Assembly: GCF_027942865.1 (NCBI RefSeq)
Contig: NC_134510.1
Span: 9,647,183-9,711,182, forward strand
Length of the DNA: 64,000 bases
Direction: 5' to 3'
From: Odontesthes bonariensis
Taxonomy: Eukaryota > Chordata > Actinopteri > Atheriniformes > Atherinopsidae
Shown: piece after piece, positions 46,301 to 62,072 of the stretch
Numbering within the stretch: position 1 is the stretch's first letter
Layout: each line of letters starts with the position of its first letter
Made by a program: the position numbers and the translations under genes
The notes under the pieces: model-generated
What the model saw: only the letters and a program-made list of their open reading frames with translations
What the model was told of the DNA's origin: nothing
Database searches by the model: none

Positions 46301-49300
46301 AGTGGGTGTTTTTCAATTACAAGACACGACTGGCTGGAATCAGTCTTTCACTGCACAGGAAATGGTTCTGACTGAGAAGCTTTTCTATCATGGATAGTCG
46401 TTGCAAAACTGTACGGAGATTAAATGTTGTTCTATACTTTTTTTTGTTCAGGCTGACATGAAGAAATTAGAAACAGCTGTGCTGTTATAAATTTGCAAGA
46501 TAGAAAACTGTAATAGAGGTTTATGCCACAAACCTCTTTTGCAGTAAAGGAACAGCCTGTTCACATCTCAAGTAAGTTACATGGTATTGTCAACTATTTT
46601 CAATGAAATGTAGTTAAAGCCTCTTCTAATCTCTATCTTCACATTTACCGCACCTTAACACAATAAAGCTGCTCTCTATCACATCATTTTCTGTTTCTGT
46701 TTCTGCTGTCAGAAAGGAAAATGAGTCAAACTGATACTGAATAGCAGCCCGTGTATGACAGCGCATCCCACAACATAGCACTCAGCCACAGTTGCTTTGA
46801 ATGCACAGCATGACTTCTGCTTCTGCTCTAATGTGAGTTTTTTTGTAAAAAGCATAGCGTCATCCAACAAAATCCCGATTCACTTAAGTTAAAGACATCT
46901 GTGCTGTGATTTTGGTTGAAATTACATGTACTATAATTACTATAATATAATCAGAAGCTGTAGAAAGTTTGTGCACTTGACCACAAACCAAACACAACAC
47001 AGACCCTTCTGACATAGGGAATAATTGTTGACTCTCTTGTCTATGAAGGTTTGTCCTAAAAGAGGTTCTAAGGGCTCTCAGCAATCAGCGAGGACCCCTT
47101 TAGCAGCACATGTAAGCTTAAAGTCTAACTAGCCAATCATATGCTGTGACTGAGAAACACCCACATCCATTCTGCAATGACCTCTTCTTGTTTGCAGCAG
47201 TTATTGTTTATTGGATAAACTCTCTCCCTGCACTGCAGTCCTCTGTAGAATTTAGGAAAACATTCCTTGAGGGTTCCATCAGCTTATTAGAAGAGACATT
47301 TAAAGTGCTGTAATAACATGGATCTAAGGTGTCTCTCTGACTGTGGAAAATCAAACCAGTTCTTAGAAGGTGCTAACGTTGAACCAGCTTTGAAGGGACT
47401 CTAGCAACCAGCCCAGCATCTGGTTAAAAAAGGGGTATTCAATTTATACTGTAGCTGTCATGAAGGAAATAAAGTAGATCACAGTGACAGGAGGCATCTG
47501 CAGGTTCGAAGTGGAACCAGTTCACTTCACTTTCAGTAAAGAGGAAATAAAATATATTAGTTGAAGTTAAATGGTTCTCAAGGATTTATCTGCTCAAGCC
47601 TGCATTTTAATTGCAGTAATTACATTTTTAGTGCCTTTACTGAAAGTGAATTTATTGCTAGTTGTTAGTGTAGACATGAGGGTTGTGGTGTGACACAGAA
47701 AGAAAGGGAAAGTATTTTCAGCATGTTGAGGAACAGCTGCAGAGATGGAGAAGGTTTGGACTGGGAGGATGCAGAGGAACACTGTAGGACATCAAGTGAA
47801 CAAAACAGGCAAAAATAAACAAAATATTGATGCAACATCCAAACATTGAGCAGCACAAACAGTAAAGCAACACAGTCTGCAGTCTCAGAGCAATCCAACA
47901 GACAACAGAACACTGTCTCAGAATATCCTAATCTTCTTTCTGCATTGAATGTAATGCAAAAGTATTATTTAAACTGTACACAGCTGTGTGTTTTTCAGGC
48001 TGCATAATGTACTTTCCCAGTCACACCAAGCATGTTTACACGGCACCAGAAACTAATGCTAACCATGACCAAAATTGAGCTTTTCCAGTCCGGACTAACA
48101 CACTTAGATAAAGCATTTGCAGTGGGATTTCCCGCTTGTGTATATGTAAGAATCTTAACTAGATTCAAATGTGCCTATATGGTCTGTACATGCTCCAGCA
48201 TTCTATCTTTTTGGAAAAACAGTAAGGCATAAGGCTGGGCTTGCATTCGGAGTGTGCGTGGCGTGTGGTTTGCTGAATTGCTGCATCGCAGCAGTTTGCA
48301 TTTACGCTAAAAACGTCTCTGCTGTGTCTTACAGGACAGCAGGTGGCTGCACACTTGTTTTTCCAATGTAGACATGCCTCTGGTAAAAAAGATAAACACA
48401 CAGTTTTGTGTATTTTATGGTTTATATAACTCTATATCTTTATATAACTAGTAAAATTAAAGTTGCTCAGCAGTAACTTGAAAGCAGAAATTACGAAATA
48501 TACTGAAAATCATTCATTATCACCATCAACCATTATTATTATAGGTAAGCTGTATCTTAAATGTTTGTAACATGTTGGCACCCACTGAAACTACAGTGAA
48601 ATGAGTATTGTTGCTCATCTGAAGATTAATTTCACTGTTTATTTAGCTGATAACCACTTCCCTGGCGCTTACCTCACGTATAGTAAAAAAATCCCCACAG
48701 TGAAACTCCAGATATCTCACGGCTGCAGATCGACTCGAAATACAGCTACGTCTCATTTAGCCAGTGTGGATGCTCTCATCGGTTAACATGGCAGGCAATG
48801 TTTCGCACATGCCACGCACACATGCAAACTCTTCTGGTGTGCTGTAACTGTTACTCAACTCAACTGCGCATGTAACCATGCCTACTGATTTTCACTCGTG
48901 GATTAATAAAGTATCTATCTGTCTGATTGTACACACGAATGCAGTGTTAACTGTACATGAGACAGTGTGGCTTTTATCTTAATGTAATTCATCTTAAGAC
49001 CAAGGAGCAGTTCTAATCTTGGTAAAAGGCACAAACTGGGATCCTGCTGTGAATGTCATTTGACAGTGACAGCATCTCATTAGGGTTGAACTCGAAGCTT
49101 TTATCCTGCTCTGAGATTCCAAATCAATTTGCTCTTGACATACTTTTTTAGATCTGCTATTCCAACACAGTTCAGAAAAGAAACTATACTCTCCTGTGGA
49201 CACAAAGAAACGGTGCCATGCTAAATATAGTCTTACCATGTTACAATTAAATCTTCATGCATTAATCTAAAAGTAAAGATTTCCATATATGCATGTAGTC

Positions 49301-52300
49301 ACACAGGCTATATGTGGCAGATTATTCTCAAATACTGAGACTGATGTCAGCCCTCACTCACAAACTGTAACATGCTTTCCTCTCCCTACATACCCCTTCT
49401 GCCTCTGGTTAAAGAGCAAATTATTAGAGCTAAAAACATTTTTAGTTAAAAGGTCACCCGTGCATGACCATGACTGTAACCGAACTGTAACTCCAACCAC
49501 ACCTAATGATGTCATGGGGTCTGTGTAGCACACCTGTACATCACTGTGGTGTAAAGTTGAGAAGGGGTTGTCCTCTTTAAATACACAGCTCCTGTTTTTC
49601 CATGCCCACTACAAAGGCTACATGGGTTACCAACTGTTGTCTGCTGTTCACAATCATCAAGCAGTAACACTATTCCACTTTAGTAACAGTAATGGTGGAA
49701 AGGGCCGCAGATATGTACGTCATTTTCAAGGCTAAAGGGTCGGGATTGTTACAACACTCATCATAGGAATTCACAAAAGACAAAACCACAGAGACCACTG
49801 GGAGCTACAGGTCTTTAAAACTGTTAGTAGTTTTTTTAGTTAAAGGTTGCTGTTACCTGAGGTTAGTCTCTGATATACTCCTTTGGTGCAAGTCCTCTTC
49901 TTTCTCCACCAAATCTTCCTCATCCTCCTCGTCTCTGTCTACCTCCCCCCCTGACTCTTTGCTCCCTCCCTGCGATCTCCCATCTTTACAAGCCCATCTC
50001 CCACTCTCTCCCACCTCCTCTTCCTCCCGCACCTCTCCTAACTGCTCATCCCCCTCCCGAGACTGGCTTCTTGATTGCAACTGGCTGAAGATGGAGACAG
50101 AAGCAAAGAGAACAGGACATGCAAAGCAGAAAGAAAACCAAACAGAGCATGGACAATGTCAACGACAGTAACAGTAAAAAGAGACAAACACACAGACACA
50201 GTGCAGCCAAGAAAACATAAAGTCGATTTACAACAAAGCACCATGCAAATGGAAGTGTTTTTACTTTGATTTGAGACAACATTTAAAGAGATGCAACGTA
50301 TCTAATCATCCAGCATGTATGTACCAGGTATGGACAACCCCCCCACCAACTCTGAATAAGCAGAGTTCAATCATTTGGTTCCAGATTTTCTAAAACGGAA
50401 CCAAACCTGAACTCATTGAAGAGAGAAAATGACACACAATGCAAGAGGTTGCATTTTCCATATCTTTAACCAGGTTCAGACCATTTCTAAAATGAAAATG
50501 TCTGGATATGGTGATGTGTAAGAGGTTCACAGCTGAGGGGAATTTGTCCATTCTTGATAACGGCTTGATGAAGTTCAAAAAGCGACACACAGTTCACTGG
50601 CGTAGACATCAGCTTACCGGATTTTGCGGTTTCCTTGCGGCCTTTCTGACTGGACAGACATGTAGCTCGTGCTGCTGAACCGAGAGGCACTACTGGTTCT
50701 CGATACAGCGGACACGTCGCTTACATCACTGTCCGACGACTTAGCTGACAAGTTATCAGAGCCCCGTGGATCCCTGCCGGAGCGCTGCAGAGAAGGACAA
50801 GCGAAAAATAAAAGCTCAGACGTGTTAGAAGGTGATGCCTCGTGACATTTAAACGATTACTTGTGCCGTCATTTTGGTAAATACAAGTTCAAAAAGAACA
50901 ATTTTGTTTTTTTTTGGGCTGTGCCCCCCAACCCATAACTTATTTTCAGCACTACTGATTTCCTGCAGTAAGTAATTACTTTGTAAAGACCCAGTCAAAA
51001 CAAAGGAAAGCGTCAAATCATTTTATTCACTTTGAGTAAAACAAAGAAAAACCTTTTTAGCTCCATCACACTGAATCATGCTTGTGAATCTATACGGAGT
51101 CATGTCGATACATGCAACTGAAGTCATCGTGCAGCTTCATACAATGTGTTGAGAACAACAGCAAGGCAGTCTTCTTTGTGGTGTTGTGTTACAGTGTGAT
51201 ATCTGTGTGAAAAGGGCTTTTGCCTTGTTGGTAATTCAGCAATTCCCAAGGATGTGGTAGAAATGAAGGCCCTTTTCACCTACAGGTTGTACCTTATCAG
51301 CGGAAAAAGAAGACGTCCTCGCTGTTGCTCCTCTTTGGTTAATTCAAACATGCCACATGTGGTTCAGTCCTGCGTCCCTTTGTGCTTACACACATCAAGC
51401 CAGTCTCAAGGAATCAGATGACGGTGTCATTGTTTAAAAGGGTTATTGTTCTTACACACATACCCCATTTCACATATGTTACCACCTACCTAGGCAACTG
51501 AGAGACGTAACAATGATGGATCACCTTTGACCCCCCCCCCCGTGCCACCTCAGTACCTTTATAGTATGCATTATGCAAACTTATAGTGGAGCATTAATAC
51601 ACTATGATATTACTGCACAGCTTTTCCTTGATACAGAATCCACTGGGCATACAATATCAAAACCAGTGAAAACGTGTTGGCTTACAAGTAAGGATTTGAC
51701 CTAACTTACTTTACACCATGGCTTCCTTGGAAGCTGAACTGGAATGACAAGCTTAAACACTTTTGAACATGAATGTGTTTAGATGGTCCTGTATATTTCT
51801 ATGGAATGTTTATTGTAAAAGAGACTGGGCTGAGTGTTACAGGAACTGTTGTGTATTGCACTTCTATTTAAGAGCATTTGCTCACCAGTCTAGTTTAATA
51901 ATAGTGAGAATATTGTTGTGTTAATGGGAATTGAAGGACGGATAATGTTCAACAGATAAGGACAACTCACAATCTCATCTGCTTTTCATAGTAAAAAAAA
52001 CAAACACTGGCTTCTCCTAAAGCAATAGTTTTCATAGCACTGACTTAAAAGGAAAGCAGACAGAGCCCTTGTCTTGTACATCTTGGTCCAGACAGCAGGC
52101 TCCGAATGAGTTCTCTAAACATGTTCAGGATCTCTTCGGAAGAGTAGTAAACACTTGATTCTGCAAACACTCAGTGTCACATTCCTTGAAATTACCACAA
52201 GTAGCTCAGCTCACCTACTTGACAAAGAGAAAATACAGCTGTTGCTTTTTTACAGTTCTCAAGCTCTCCTCTTAGTTTTGCTTTTATACTCAAATTATTT

Positions 52301-55300
52301 TCTACACAAAGACTTCTGCCTCTATCCAAACATACTGACAATTAATCTTATTTTTTGTACCGGTCCAAGCAATGAACAATGACATTTGGAAAGCTCAAAG
52401 GCAGCATGTCTTTCCCAAAACTTTGTCCAAGTTACTCAAGATGATTGAAATCCTTGGCTGTGAACATCACCTCTTATCATCAGTTTCTGCCTTAAATAAA
52501 AGAAATCTGGACTTTATCCTTTGCATCTTGATGCATTTTCTTAAACGTAATTTTTAATTCAAATGTTGACAAAGCTATCTCCATGATTCAAAAGAGTGTG
52601 CAGATACATATTGTGCATATTTCTTATGGTTTGGTTAAGCTGATTTGAAAAGAAACAGCTCATTCTGTGTTTAACTACCTTTGAACTGGGTTGAGTATAA
52701 CTGATTTTATCCCTTCTAGTGCGTTTGTGCAATTATGTTTGTGACACTATAAACTCATCAGTGCACGTGTGCAATATGATGTTGCTATATGCATTATGCT
52801 TGACTGTTTGCAATATGTGTTTTATTGTATAATATCTGCACTGCAGTGCAAGCATGCAGTGAACTGTATTTTCTCTGAAGTATTGAAGCATATATCCAAT
52901 GTATCTGGTGACGTTTTTTACCTTGTGGTAGTCCTGCTCCAGTCTGGAGTCAGAGCCGGCTCCCTGCTTATACTTGTTCATCTTTAGTTTCATCTGTCTG
53001 GTCCTCTCTTCCATGTCCATACCTGAGCACAGAAACAGATCCCAGTCAGACAGGAAAAAGCATTGTGAAGAAGGACTGATGGAGTGGCATTCTGTTATGG
53101 TGAGAGACAAGCTTCTGCGGAGCTATGAACCATGATCTATGACAAGGACAGATCTCATGGGAAAAAGCTGAATGGTTGGCTGTATTAACAAAGAATAGCA
53201 AAGACAAACTGATAAAGGTAAGCTGCATGACATATTAAATTGCTTCCCTTGTAACCAGTTTTCCAGATCTCAGGCTAATTATTTTGACCAAAATGTTCCT
53301 CTTTAATTTCAGTGATCAATGACGAATGAATAACTAACACAACTTATCAATACCTAACCAAAGCAGCCAAATTACCACAGTATTACCACAACACTGACTC
53401 TAACAATAGCTGTGACACGTTTTGCATGAGATTCAAGATAAATGCAATTACTTTGACACAAATGAAATTTACAGAATGACAGGACTAATTTGCCGGCACA
53501 CAACAGTTAGCTCAAGCTACAGGACTTTAAAAGGCTTTTTGGACAATCACTCTAATCCTGTTTGCCCATCTTATCAGTTCCTGAATTCAATTTAAGCTGT
53601 TTGCTTTGATCCGTATTGCTGCAAGCACCACTATATTTGCACAGTTACAATATTACCCCATAATCAATAGACAAACATAAGGTCTGGTCTGTACAGAAGA
53701 CATCACAACATAAGACCTATCCGCATTTTACAAAATGAAATAAGTAACAATAAAATTATAAAAAATATTACTGGTAATAATGTCAATAATACCTTACATA
53801 AGCCCAAACACTTTCTGGTGGAACATCTAAATAAGTTCTTCATTGTAAACATTGTAAAATATTTCCAAATGATGGCTTTCTTATTGAAATGAAACTTTCA
53901 TTCACCCCACTTTACTGCCTCTACTTTTGTGTAACATGACAGCAATGACAAAGTGAAGGTGAATGCACACAAACAAATACCATGCACAAATACAATTTGC
54001 TTTTGCTTTAACTTAAATACACGCACACACAGACAAGCAATACAAGCTGGGGGAAACTAACTGTGTAGGTGAGGTTACTTTTCCTACTATAATTGAGTTA
54101 ATTGTTTCTTGTTAATAATCCACTTTTTATTGTTAGTAACATCTTAGAACCTAAAAATTGCAGGGTGATTTTTAAAGAGGCATTTGGTAAATTGTTTCAT
54201 TTTTTTTTTAATCACGGTTTTTATGCACATCCTTTTTACTACTACTGTCACACTACAGTCGGTCAGTTTGCTGTTTTTATGTATTGATTGTCTTAAAGTT
54301 AATCTGAAAGAAAGCAATCGTATGAGGTTAAAGTTGCAGCTTTCTACACATGGACTTTTAACACATATCACTTCAAATTGTGGGGAGAAACATTATATAT
54401 AGCGATACACTTATTAGTTTTCTTGTTGAGTTAGATCAAGTAAGATTCTCATGTGTGCATAATAAATATCAAGATGGAATCCAAGTGCATAACTTGGCAA
54501 AAAAAGGGGGAAAGGGAAAGGGGATGGATTTGACTAACTCCTCCACCCTATACTGTGTTTTGACCTTATTGTTTAATTCAAAGACATTTAATTGAAGTAA
54601 ACATAAACATTGAAAAATGTTGTCATTCAGATGTAATACTTTTTGACTGCACCTGCTCAATCCCAAATCCCAAATGTGATCATTAGGTATGCTAATAAAA
54701 ACAAATGGATACATTTTCTCAGGAAAGAATGAATATTTAAAGGGATATTTCTACGTTTTTGAAGTGGGGTTATCAATATTACTAGACGTGATAGACAGTG
54801 TCTTACCAGCAGTAGACAATGGTGAGACTGCTGTCAGAGGTAAGACGGCGACCACTCATAAGTTCTACACACAACCCCATTTAAGAAAAAAAAATGTTCT
54901 TTTAGATAGGCTACAAAATCAGTTTAGGAAAATGGTGCAAATGTGTGTCCACAAGGAGAATAGTCTACAGTCATACACCATATCTAGTTGTTGTTGTTTT
55001 TTTTTTTCTAGGTAGGACTAAGGACAGCGTTTCATGTCAAGATCTGTTGTAAAGAAACCACACAGATGAGACCACAATCATGCACCTGTGAACTATGGCC
55101 CGATACAGTTTGTGCACAGCAAAATCAAATGACATGAAAGCAAAGCACCATCACTGGAAGCACCATCAAGAGAACAATTACCAGGGCAAACACCACAAGA
55201 GAATAGAGGCAAGCAAAGTGGGAAAAGAAAAAAAAAGGCTGGGAAGAGGGAAGGTCGGTGGGGGAGGGCAAGCCAGGAAGACATACAGAGAGAATAAAGG

Positions 55301-58287
55301 TAGATGGAGAGAGGAGTCTGAATCAGAAAAGGAAGAAGGTGCAGAAGAAGAAGGGACAGACCTGAGTTCGTCCAACTTGGTGAGTCCATGTCTTCTGGGT
55401 TCACATCACAAAATGGACAGACACAGACAAAGGAGAGGAACATGGATGTGAGAGGATGCACAAAGGGTAAAGGAGGGGGAATACCAAGTAGGAGAAAGAG
55501 AATAGAGGAGGATGACGCCATCGTCAAACATGTTAGGTTTTAAGGGTTAGAGTGAGGAGGAAGTGGATGAAAGGAAGGAGTGGGGACACAACACAACAAC
55601 AATACAACACAACAATGACAAAACAATGAGCACAAAGCACACAAACAAAATCATAGAGTACACCAAGAACACACAAACTCCACCACGGGCACACTGAGAA
55701 GTCAATAATAGAGCGAGGCCAGGAGAAGCTAAGGTAAAAGCCAAGAGTTTAGTTATTGGAAACTGGAGAGAGGAGAGGGGTTGGAAGGGTGAGGTTCTGT
55801 GCTTTAAAGGAAAAAGAGCTGAAAGAGTAAAGAGATGTTAATGCACCGAACCATACAGAAACTTGAGACCTTGCTGAGGGTAGGTGAGGAGAGAGGGAGA
55901 GAGGAGAAGGGGTAAAGGAAGAAAGAAGTGCATATCACTGCTGCATGGGGCAACTGTGGGGACAGCCTGAAAAAATAACATAAAAGAAAGAAAAAAATAC
56001 ACAGCACAAACTGAAAGCGCAGAGCAGCGACGACACAAAAGAGAGAGCCTTACAGTGTTTCATCACAAAAGGGGAAATTGGCAAAAAATACAGATGTCAC
56101 CTATTACAGCAGTAGAGTGTGAAATAGAATACACACATTCATTTCACTGTAGCAACAATCAAGACTTTTCCAGGCATGTTTTGAGCCAGTGCATGACAGC
56201 AATGCATGGACTGGCTGACCTACTTTCCAACTGTTGTATTCTCCAATATTTGTGTCTAGTCTTAATCCTGCACTTTGTACCTGATAAACCAACAGCACAA
56301 GCACTCTCATCCAACTTAATTCAAATGCATCCTTAAACAGAATTTGCATTGGGCTCAATTAGTACTCTATTAGGCTGACGAATGAAGTGTCACATGAATA
56401 AAAAAGACAATGTGAGAGATCTGAATCACTAGCTTTCATCTCTCTGTGGCAGCTCACATCATCTCATTAGAGAGTCAAATGATAATCAAGAGAGCAAGCG
56501 ATTTTCTGTCCTTTACTCCAACTGAATCAAGGTCATCTGGATAAGAGAGTGGTGTTTCAAGATGGAAATGAGTGACAGCACCAAAAATAAATAAAACATT
56601 ACAGTAACTGCAGAATTTGTTGGGACAAATCATTCTAATCAATGATTGGATGGCCATAAGCTGATAGGATAAAAATGAAAAAAGATATTTCTCAACATTC
56701 AGTTTCCACTGGATATGTGGTGTATTTCCACACAACAATGAATCCAAGCATGGCAGGGGTTCACTTTATTATAAGGTAAATACAAACTACATGTAAAACT
56801 GCCAAAATATCAGATTCTGGAAAGTTTGAAAAGTTCAGGTTTACTTTAAAATGTGCTATCCTCTGGCAACATGTGGGACAACCCCACAAGACACCATTAT
56901 TCATTAAACAATAAAAGATCTTATGTGTCTTGTGGTACAATTAAAAGAAAGACTAAAATTAGTTGCAAAATTAGGTATACCTCTTAATACTGCCAAATAA
57001 CATATCTCCATCCATTTTCTGCACCACTTTTTCCTGTTGAGTGTCATGCCTGGCTGAGGCTCATATTAGCAGGAGGTAAGGTAGCATACAACCTGAATAA
57101 ATCACCATTCCATTACAAGGTTGATACAGAGTTATAAACAACCATGCACCCTCACGCTTATAGTGACAAAAATCAGCAGTTAACCAACCATGCACGTCTT
57201 TGGACTGTGGGGACAAACTGGACCATCTGGAGAAAACTCACCCAGATGCAATGAGACCAAGCAAACTTCACACGTCAGACAACCAGCAGATTCAACCCAC
57301 AATCTTGTTTTACCATGAGGGGACAGAGTTAATCATTGCAACACTGCAACACTGCATCACTGCGAGATATTTCAAATATAAAATGACAAGAAAATCTGTA
57401 ACCATGAAGATTCTTGGACCGGCGACTCATAACTGGCTCCAAGACATTTCTTTACGTTAATTCATATATTAATCAAAGCAATCTTTGTGGTTTTTCATTT
57501 GAGGAAATAATTTACTGTTTTACCCTACTTAAAAAGGAACATATAAAGCATAGTCTCAAGTAAAAGACTGAGTACAGAATGGTTTTCATTTAAATCAATG
57601 TAGAACCTCAAGTTTCCCTTTGCATCACACAAGAGCACCAACTGCACAAAGCTGAAACAAAAAAAAATCTCCCCCTACAGTATGTTTATTTGTGTAGGTT
57701 CTGGGATCTTGTTTTGGTGTAGAGTAAATTACTGGCACAGGTGAGAGGTGTGGTGGAAATGTCCTATAAAGTTTTGACATGTCATAGCAGGAACACACAG
57801 GTGAATTAATGATGTCTGCGTTCCATTTAGGAAAGTCCCACTGTTGTGAATGCTGGTTCACATTGGGTCACTAAAAAAGAACTATGCCATTAAAATGTGC
57901 TTTTCATGCTGTGACATGTCCAAATGTCTGTCCAAAATATTTATTACTGCACATGCATCACTGCAGGGTATTGATGAGCCAAGGCATCTTATCTCTTAAA
58001 AAAAGTAGAGACTGTGCTGGTGTTCCTCTGGCTTGGTTTGATGCAACATTTAATGATGCTGTGGTCTAAAATAAATTACATGTAAGCACAATCATAATCA
58101 GATCCTGTGGAGATACCATATCAGCTAATGTAATTACAAGTAAATATAAATTAGGCTTATTTTAAAAGGAAGTGAAGATGTGCTTTCTTGGAAACACATT
58201 AGTTAATACAGCAAACACAGCAGATAAAGACATCATGATGGCAGCCTCTCAACAGACTCCCCTTCATCATTAATTGTATGTGTGTGA

Positions 58288-58346
<59 letters not shown>

Positions 58347-61300
58347 AATGTGCAAGTCTTGAACCTCCCCTCTTATTTTTTTACATTTGACATTTTAAAG
58401 TGGTCTTGAGTATTTGTTTTCCAGACTCTCTGAACATTGACTGCTTTATACTGTCAGTCCTTGTACTGAACAATTTTCAGTGGCATGAGAATTTTTTATT
58501 CTTTCCTTTAGCCACTTTAAGCCACTTTAGGCCAACGCCATGAATAAGCACCCAACCAGAGGGCTGAGCCAGTGTTGTGTTTACACATGACAGAAAAGTC
58601 AGAAAAGAAACAACTTTTACTGCCATTATGAAAAGAAATGAGGGGTGGTTTAAGACTGTTGCAGAGTGATGTATATTGTACAAAGCCAAATTAATTTAGC
58701 GTTCAGTTAGATTTGAAAGCACTTTCAAAAACATCAGCTCCCAGCTGCACTGCAATCCAAATCAAATAGTAAACCATCCTGCTAAAAGTTGAAAAAAAAA
58801 AAAAGATACTGACCAGGATAACCAAATGCTTGAAATAGATTTGAATAGTTCAGAGTAGATTGTCCAGGTCAGACTGTCATTTTTTTTTCTATTCTGATTT
58901 GTAGAGGGCATACTTCTACATGAGTGCATGACCAATGAAAAACTACATATAGTAGACACTACTCAGTGTAGACACTACTCAGAGGAGGAACAACTTTATA
59001 GCAAGCTGCACCCGATAATTAGTTTCCTTCTAGCTTCTCAGTAGCTTGGGAAGCAGACAGTTCTGAGATCTTTTTTTCTTTGTTGCTGAATGAGTTAGAT
59101 CTGACTCTTTCAAACACCAAACCCAGACAGATGACAACTGTTTAACTAATGTAGGGTAGATTTCACAGGGAAATACTGTACAACAGGGAAATGCTGCTGT
59201 TTTGTTTTTTTCTGAGTGATTCTAGATTTATCTAAAAACCTGGTGGGTATCACAAGTGAAATGAGATGTTCCACTCCTGTTCGTGCTGTCTTTGTATTTA
59301 AAATCTGATATACTCTTGATTCTGTAAATTTCTGAAGAGGTATCTCAAACACAAATTTTCAGAGAATTAAATACGTTTGTAGGACTAGATAAATGCCCAT
59401 GAGTAGCTTAAGCATAAAAAAAAAGGCCTTAGTATACAAACTTACATGCCTGTTTAGTTTCTGAGAGCCTTTCACAAATAACTTAGATGTTCAATGTACA
59501 AAATAATCTTCTTTGATTTTAAGAGCTGTTACAATGCCCGGGGGCCCTATCAGACTTTTTTTTATGTACAGGCTTGACAATAAAGACCATTAGCAGCTCT
59601 TGGGTTTCTGTTGCCACAGTTGGAAAACAAACGAGAGCAGTAGGCTTTCTTTTTTTTTTTTTTTTTAAAGCAGCATTTCACTAACAAACCAACCAACCTG
59701 TGTCGGTGAGGGAGGGGTGTGGCTGTGACCCTCCATCAGACAGAGAGCCATTCAGCCCTCGCTGCTGGTCCTCCCATGTCACTTCTATAGTTAAAAAACA
59801 CACATATGTACATACATACATACACATACAAACACACACACACACACACACACACTCACTAGTTTGGGCACTTCAAGCGTTGAAAGGACCTTTTTTACTA
59901 GATCTAGCGCCTATGGTGCCAGATCAATTTAAAAGCATTATTTTCTTTACAAAAACATTTCTTTATCATCTGCAAAATGTTTTACAACAATTTTGCATCT
60001 CGTAAATCTCACAGTAATAGAATAGAATGCAGGGGCAAAGAGTATTAAGAAATGGAAAGACCTCTTTGCCATTTAAGCACTGAAATCAAAGACAGCTCCC
60101 CATCAAAGATTATGAACTTTGCTCCATCTGCTGGCCAACAAAGGTAACAGTCGCTCAGAGTCTACAAAATGTGATATTAGGCTTTGTGGTACATCTGCAG
60201 CACAGTATAACAAGTGGAATTCACAAAATATCTAAAAAAAAAAGACTGTATTTTTATTCAGATAAACAGTTTATCTTTTTCTATTGTTAGAGCTGGCAGA
60301 ATTTTGCTATGAATGGCCCTAAAAATGACGAAAGCACAAAAGAGACTGCTGGATTTAAGGGAGTGCTTGAACAGAGCGTGTGCATGTGTTCAATAATCCA
60401 TGTCTAATTGAAATGATTGGCAATTTTACAATGAAAATGGAGAGTTCTGTCTTTGTGAGGTGGAGCTGGGCAGAATTCATTAGTGTTATCGTAGAGGGTA
60501 GATCAGAGCTTTGAGGCCTTATTGGAGTCAGAAAAGAAGAGACCAGCATAAATCCCAACCACAGCAATCTGTATGTATTAACATCAGTTACATACACATA
60601 CAGGTCTTTAATTTGATCAGTCTATATTAGCTAAATAAGAATGAACTTTGCTCAGTCTATGTACAAGTGGTGGAAAGAAAGATTCAAATTAAGAACTTTA
60701 TAAGAGTTCGAAAGCAAATACGAACAAATTAAGTCAGAGTAGATGAGCATCAAGAACCATATCTTCTATCAAATTTCATTGCAGATCCATGGAATCTTAC
60801 ACAGCAAATTCACGCCATCACTCCATTTAGAGTACTTGCCTTTCCTTCCATTTACCGGTGGACCTGGGGGTTTTTCCTCACTGTCTGCTGCTAGTATAGA
60901 GACAGATGGAGGCTTGTGAAATGACAAGGCTCTGAAACCTCATCGTTACTGTGAGTCACCTTATTGACAACTCATACAGCAAGCTCTCATTCACAAACAT
61001 ACAACCACAGGTTTGTACACAACACACCACCATCCCAAAATCTGTTGTTGATTTCCAATTTGAAGATGAAATTGTTATAAATCTTTTGGTTAACTATACT
61101 GCAAAATATTTGTTTATGCACAGTGTAGCCATAATACAAAAAAGAGACTTCTTGCAGAAGCATCTGTCCAGTAGAGTATTACTTAGGGAAAGCTGATTAC
61201 AGACACATAATGTTTGTTTTAGAGACCTTACAACAGAGCTGTGGGCCATAACTGGCCCTCGAGTTGTTCACTGAACACGGCTACCTTAAATGAATATCAA

Positions 61301-61973
61301 CAGACTTAGTTAGCACTACAGTGTTGAGTAACAGTCTCACACAGTCATAGGACAGAAGCATGCCACATAAACAGATGGGATAGTAGGAAGTAGAAACTGT
61401 AGGAAACTCCACTTTCTGCCAACAGTCTCTCCAATTCATTCAGGTTGTAGCTGACTGTACTGTACAACAACACATACTGGGCGGTGCTATGGTCCAAGCC
61501 ACAAAAGAGCTCCCCAACTCAACAACTGCTTTGTTCTTGTCATATTCAGTTATTTTAATCATCAGAAATGGAGTCTCAATGGAGAAGGACACATTACTTT
61601 AAAACAGGTTTAAAGACCATTTCTGTCACAGCAAACACACCTGAATGACCAGTGTGGGCTTCAGATGCCCCACACTCATCCCCTGTTCCTTCTTAGCGGT
61701 TGCCACACATAAGAGAATTAAAAAACACAAATAATTTTTTTTAGAGTTAGAGATGTGCCTAAAGTTGAAAGGGTTTATCAGCATTTCAGCTCCTCTGTGC
61801 AAACATTAACAGACAATGATATGAATCCAGGTCATACACAGCCACATGTACACACTCTCACATTCACACACGCATTGGCACAGTGTCACGAGGCTCTGTG
61901 GGAACTACAACATAAGATCTGATCAATAACCCCCACCCCGCCTGGCCCACAGGCTGCCGTTGAAAGATACGGT

Positions 61974-62072
<99 letters not shown>

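Larger units (their letters stand above)
55395..59697 (-). other. rims2: rims2 intron
   Basis: 4.3 kb. Purine-rich tracts at 55210-55350 and 55480-55570, an old SINE at 56998-57345 and a GT microsatellite at 58291-58341. No further exon recognised. Confidence 0.6.

Noticed and set aside
51207..51282. Short inverted repeat GTGAAAAGGGC / GCCCTTTTCAC
   Set aside because: Eleven-base arms alone are too short to support an element or structure claim.
55093..55527. 144-codon minus-strand ORF with hydrophobic stretches
   Set aside because: Arises from purine-rich plus-strand repeats read backwards. Only the 33-bp micro-exon candidate inside it has splice signals in the right phase.
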